Assembly: GCF_032854445.1 (NCBI RefSeq)
Contig: NC_088295.1
Location: forward strand, 15,487,385-15,551,384
Origin: Liolophura sinensis
Taxonomy: Eukaryota > Mollusca > Polyplacophora > Chitonida > Chitonidae
DNA length: 64,000 nt
Reading direction: 5' to 3'
Shown: positions 59,641-64,000 of the stretch, one piece after another
How the letters are laid out: each line of letters opens with the position of its first letter
Numbering within the stretch: the stretch's first letter is position 1
Notes under the pieces: model-generated
The model's database searches: none
The model's input: only the letters and a program-made list of their open reading frames with translations
Told to the model about the DNA's origin: nothing
Made by a program: the position numbers and the translations under genes

Positions 59641-62600
59641 CTTGGGTTTTGATTTAGTTTGTAAATTCTTGGGTTTACTGCAACGAATTATTTAAAGCGA
59701 GAGGAATGGGGAGCATCAGGCAATATGCAGGTGAACTGAATGCATGAGGCTTTCGTTACAGTAAAAGAATAGGTACATAGAAGGTAGTGAAAGGAAAAGC
59801 CCTCAAATCGAAGGAGGCATCACTAAACAGACCACTTAAAACTATGTATAAATATGCTTTAATTTACTTTTTTAGGTTTTTGTGAAAAGAGTGAAAGACG
59901 TTCAAACATTTGAATTCTATGGTGGGCTTTATGAAACATATTATCAGAGGTTAGTAACTCTGACGTCACAGAAAGTTTATCCAACTCTAATCACGACACT
60001 GAATGTTGGAATAATTTTGTTTTACCCATGAGTAAAAGATTACTGGAATAATGTTCCTCAAAATTCATTCCTTCTGGTGAACATGAGGAAATAAGGGTGA
60101 TGTGATGTCAGAGTTCCTAGATACCGTCAGTATTGCTCATAAACGCCGATTATTTTGAATATAGTATTCAAATATTTGAATGCCTGTCAGCACACGTAAA
60201 AAATCTAAAGAAAATTAAATAAAGTTTTCAGTTGCCTGTTTGATGAACCTTACTTCTTATTTTAATTTTCTTCTTTCTTTAATAATTAACTAATAAACAG
60301 ACTTCTATATCAACTTCTGTAAGCAAATATTTACTAATAGCTAGCAAATATTTCAGGATGCGCATTTAATTGCATCTTTGTCAGCCTAAGTATACAAGTT
60401 TCAGTTTGCGTTGGTACTGTTCACAATGATACACGACAAACACCAGAAATGTTCTACATATAGGCGCGTAAATTCACCCAGTATACAATTTTTTCTAATC
60501 TAGTTTATTAGTTGTCGTTAGTCAAATAAACATGTTAGTTGCGCTATGATTCCAACGTGACAGTTTTATCATAATCGATGAAGAAATCTCTCAGCCCAGA
60601 TATTTCTTTTTAACATAACCCATTACAGAATGGAGGAATGGTTACATGGCTTATCGCCACATAGATAATATTTCAGCCATATTGCGGCGAAACATGGAGT
60701 AAGCTCCAACGAAAGTACAAACACGCAGAAATTCTGACTAATACTGTCCATCAGATGAAAAGAATAGACAAGGGACCCGACAGTGCCATCAATCATTGAT
60801 TTCCTGCGGTATCAGGAGACATATTTGGTGGTGTAGGGGTGTCAAATTTCCATTTCATAGTGGATATTACACATGCCAGTCACGTACTCGTATACAGGGA
60901 GATAAATCTTGCAAATGATAAATGCAATGTAGCCTGTAATATACTCGCTCACTCACTGTGAAATACCAGTACTGTATTAAAGAATACCTTGATGATTCTA
61001 AATATTCCATACACATTTCCCTATAACATTGTCATAATCGAAATAAACTGCGTGGCACGTAGAGTCAAAGTGTTAACAATAGGAGTTCGGTGGTTTACAT
61101 TTTCAGTGAATACAACTGAACACGAATTCGCTATATTTTAGAACAAATAAGTGCCGTTTAACACATTGTAACATATTTTTGTAGTTGAAGTAATTAATCT
61201 AAATTTTGACACATTTTATAAGGTGTGATCAGTGTGTGTGATGATAATTATTGAAGCATATAAGCTGTGGACAGCGCTTGTGTGGCCGTTTGCAGAATTT
61301 AACCTGCGTTGAAGATGACTTGTCATCGACCAATGTGATGGGTGTAGCTGTATGTCACACATCAGAATGTTGGTCAGTAACGTGCTGTCCGTTTAAGTGA
61401 AATATTATTGTGGTTGGCGTTAAACAACAACGAAATAAATAAATAATAAGTACATTCCTCAACCGATGATTCGCACGTACAAGTGGCAAAATCATAATAA
61501 TTTTTCAAGAAGTATAACACAGGGTTAAGACCTTCAACAAACGACTTTTATGCCAATTGGCAAAACATATATCAAAACTGGACGTATCTTTAATATAAAT
61601 AAGAGAAAGCCCAACATACATCATTAACAAATGAAACAACACGAAGAAATCATGGATTTTGCATATAGTATGTTGCCTAAACATCACAATGCAATTCCAA
61701 AATGTTGTAGTATTTAACGGATATTGTATAAATGCAAATACTGTTTAATCACTGAAATTTTGTATACAAAAGTGAGACAGATAATTGAGCTGGATATACT
61801 CTCATTTACACCCTTAGCACATGTTCAAGGATGTTGCCCGATACTTTTACGGCTTCCCGTCATTTAAATCTGTAAGGCATTCAAAATACAATAAACAGTG
61901 ATTATTTGCTTGTTGTTTGGTTTCGTACTGAAAGACTTTTTAACTTACAGGACGGTGGTTTGGTTTCAAGAATGGGTGGGGAGGGGGAGAGCAGTAGGTT
62001 TTTTTGTCAGAATAAAACACCTCTACCTTTGGCCAGTATCTAACAAACTTTCCTACACCTGACGTACAGATGTATTCTGTATTGGTGAAAGGTGAGCCAT
62101 CTCCATCGAAGTTCAAGTAAGACTGTTCTTCCACATGTTATCGCTACCTAACATACAGGTATCATTATACTAACATACAGAAATGAAACAATTCTGAAAG
62201 ATGCATCTAATTCTGACGCATTATTATGACAATAATGGTTGTCGGTGATATAGTAAACTAGTGAACTATTTGTAAATTTATACTGTATGTTTATATGATT
62301 TTCGTGTAATGTCGTACTCAAGAACCTGACTGAATCGCTGATGATCATTAGATCCATTTGCACGATTGCTGTTTCAGTGATAGGTGTTTAAATTCTTCAA
62401 TAACAAAGTGCCCAAATCACAATGTAATATCCGCTAAGACCAACATCAGATATTAAACTGCAACTCTTTGAAGCGAATGTTACTCGACTTAACTTCGTCT
62501 CGAAAAAATCGAGAATCATCCAGCGTAACCAGGCTCTTCCTTGTGATTTGCGTTGGGCTGTGTACTGCATGGAGTTTGGCACAAGTGTCAAATACTGGTA

Positions 62601-62916
62601 AGATCATTTGGCACTGGATGGAATAGAGGTGGTTATATACATTGTCTTCATTACACTATAGATATGGTACTGAGACATGGGCATGATATACAAAGGGGTA
62701 AACAAATATAGCTGAGGACAGTAAATTTCTACGAAATACAGACATTTTTACAACTTTTCTCAAAGCTATCAAATAATTGCCTTTGACGTATCCACGAAAG
62801 TTACACCATTCAGAAGTGACACAGATAGGACACAGTGGAGGAAACAAAGCATGTGAGGTTGATGGATGATTCACCTCCTGATTTAAATAAATAACAAAAG
62901 CGCAAAATTTACGGCA
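59641..62916. other. Interval between convergent genes B and C; no gene recognised
   Basis: AT-rich. The last few hundred bases should be the gene C 3' UTR, but I found no clear AATAAA on the minus strand. One degenerate SINE tail at 61300-61445. Confidence 0.45.
61300..61445 (+). mobile_element. Degenerate SINE tail
   Basis: gtccgtttaagtgaaatatt, gtggttggcgttaaacaaca, then acgaaataaataaataataa. The upstream part is no longer alignable by eye. Confidence 0.4.
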
Positions 62917-63420
62917 TCACCGATTCTTAAAGGTTATCAGTTCCAACTGTTTCCCTTTGGGGGACTCTGGATGAGGCTCTAACCATCCTGTCTTCCTCCG
63001 ATGAAAATGTCTGTGCCTTTTGTGTTTGCTGGGAACCTTTTTCTTCTTTGGGGACACGGATTTCCTCACAGCGCCTTTGGTCTTGCTGGGTTTAACCCCT
63101 TCCTTCACCACGCCGGGTATTTGTCCATTTTCTACACAGCCTACTCTGTTGTATGTCCTGTAGTTACCGGTAAAGTATATCATAGCTACCAATACCCCGA
63201 CAGCAATAGAGGCGAGTCCAATACTTAATAGCACATAGCCAAACATTAAGCTGGCCTGCGTCATATCCCAGCGTGGGGAAGAACTGTCACCAGGGAAGGT
63301 GTGGTGGCTTAGCACAATGCAGCAACCTGTGAAAAACAGGCTAAATCCAATAAGAGGAAAGAAAACCCCAACTGAGCACCAACAACACTCATACGCTCCT
63401 GCATGGTTACGTCTGAACTT
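62917..63420 (-). CDS. Gene C, coding exon 2
   Basis: 167 codons plus TGA, starting KFRRNHAGAYECCWC. It holds both hydrophobic segments and the basic tail. Confidence 0.82.
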   Translation of the reverse strand, partial: KFRRNHAGAYECCWCSVGVFFPLIGFSLFFTGCCIVLSHHTFPGDSSSPRWDMTQASLMFGYVLLSIGLASIAVGVLVAMIYFTGNYRTYNRVGCVENGQIPGVVKEGVKPSKTKGAVRKSVSPKKKKVPSKHKRHRHFHRRKTGWLEPHPESPKGKQLELITFKNR

Positions 63421-63993
63421 CTGCAAAATAAAACTCATAACATTTAGTAAAATAGTAAACCCGTTGGTAAAGATATATGTTGGTCGTTTGACGTACTGGT
63501 TTTCGTTGGTAACTCAAAATGAGAAATGGCAATGGTGTTATATCGACTCCATGAAACAATGTTCTCGAAATGATTTGCATCGAATACTGACGGTTACGTA
63601 TTTATCTGCCTATGTAACTTCTTGGCGCACCTTATAATGCATACATAACCATGTGCATGTACTGCTGGGAACATTCAATATGTCAGACATGACGAAATAA
63701 ATGATTTGGTAATGTTATAGATCATATCACATGTCGTAGAAGATGACGCGTTGTTGGGAAGCATGGTTCCCAACATTACCTGGATAAACACTGTAATACT
63801 GGGCACAGTAAAAACTGAAGATAATAAAGGACAACCTACCCTTCTTCCACAACACTTTGACCCTGCCATATGTATCATTTGTAGGATAAATTGTCACCAC
63901 TTTCGTAGAAAAAAATGATGTACACCAGTTTCTCTTCACCAAAACATGGGCTTGTATAAGACTTACCATTTTTGCCTTCCAAAACAACGCCAT
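62917..63993 (-). CDS. Gene C: two-pass membrane protein, CCxC...TG family (two exons)
   Basis: Exon 1 is 63967-63993 (ATG, nine codons reading MALFWKAKM, donor gtaagt). Exon 2 is 62917-63420 (acceptor ttttattttgcag, phase 0). Product 176 residues. CCWC is at 21-24, hydrophobic segments at about 25-46 and 66-92, Trp60 in the loop, and the tail is very basic (Lys/Arg/His-rich about 119-154). G34, S36, T40-G41, L46, S47 and F51 match genes A and B. An alternative is an unspliced start at 63438 (MSFILQ), but those bases form an excellent acceptor and the spliced model keeps frame. It converges on gene B. The basic tail may bind nucleic acid, phospholipid or another acidic partner (inference only). 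Function is unknown. Confidence 0.78.
63967..63993 (-). CDS. Gene C, coding exon 1
   Basis: Nine codons from ATG to the donor ATG|GTAAGT, phase 0. It is only seven bases from the window edge, so the 5' UTR and promoter are outside. Confidence 0.65.
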
Positions 63994-64000
63994 TCTGCCT

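Overview
This window looks like animal nuclear DNA, most likely from a mollusc; another lophotrochozoan is possible. It is AT-rich and gene-sparse, with split genes that use GT-AG introns and several copies of tRNA-derived SINEs of types familiar from mollusc genomes. I see no prokaryotic, organellar or viral genes. Real coding sequence is only about 3 kb of the 64 kb; most short open frames are chance or repeat-derived.

Region by region. 1-15,987 has no exon I can recognise. It holds a fold-back repeat family (1,130-1,920 and 2,784-4,180), a second fold-back element (7,180-7,790), a 180-bp tandem repeat (10,910-11,420) and a possible relic of a P2X7-C-domain-like protein on the minus strand (15,106-15,316). 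15,988-19,052 carries the last five coding exons of an SDR42E1-like dehydrogenase/reductase on the plus strand, followed by a probable long 3' UTR with a good poly(A) signal near 23,260. The catalytic N-terminal half is not in view. The splice phases between the third and fourth visible exons disagree by one base. 23.3-34.5 kb is mostly unannotated DNA with a TATA/E-box promoter candidate near 28,971-28,992, a striking 1.43-kb nested palindrome carrying two inverted copies of a Myb/SANT-like fragment (29,558-30,985), and a SINE.

The most interesting content is a dispersed cluster of three paralogous genes encoding small two-pass membrane proteins of a family I do not recognise: gene A (34,526-35,176, +), gene B (55,557-56,438, +) and gene C (62,917-63,993, -, two coding exons). 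All share an ungapped N-terminal signature (CCxC, then G, TG, L, S/D and F at fixed spacing), a second hydrophobic segment, and unrelated hydrophilic tails, which are strongly basic in B and C. All have an intron at or just before the start of the membrane module. B and C are convergent. B is bracketed by a 113-bp direct repeat.

Between A and B lie SINEs, short tandem arrays (units of 22, 23, 52, 58 and 76 bp), a cluster of nine GTAAAC/GTTTAC hexamers at 50,539-51,007, and an 83-bp TA run. No functional link between the SDR42E1-like gene and the membrane-protein family is evident beyond proximity.
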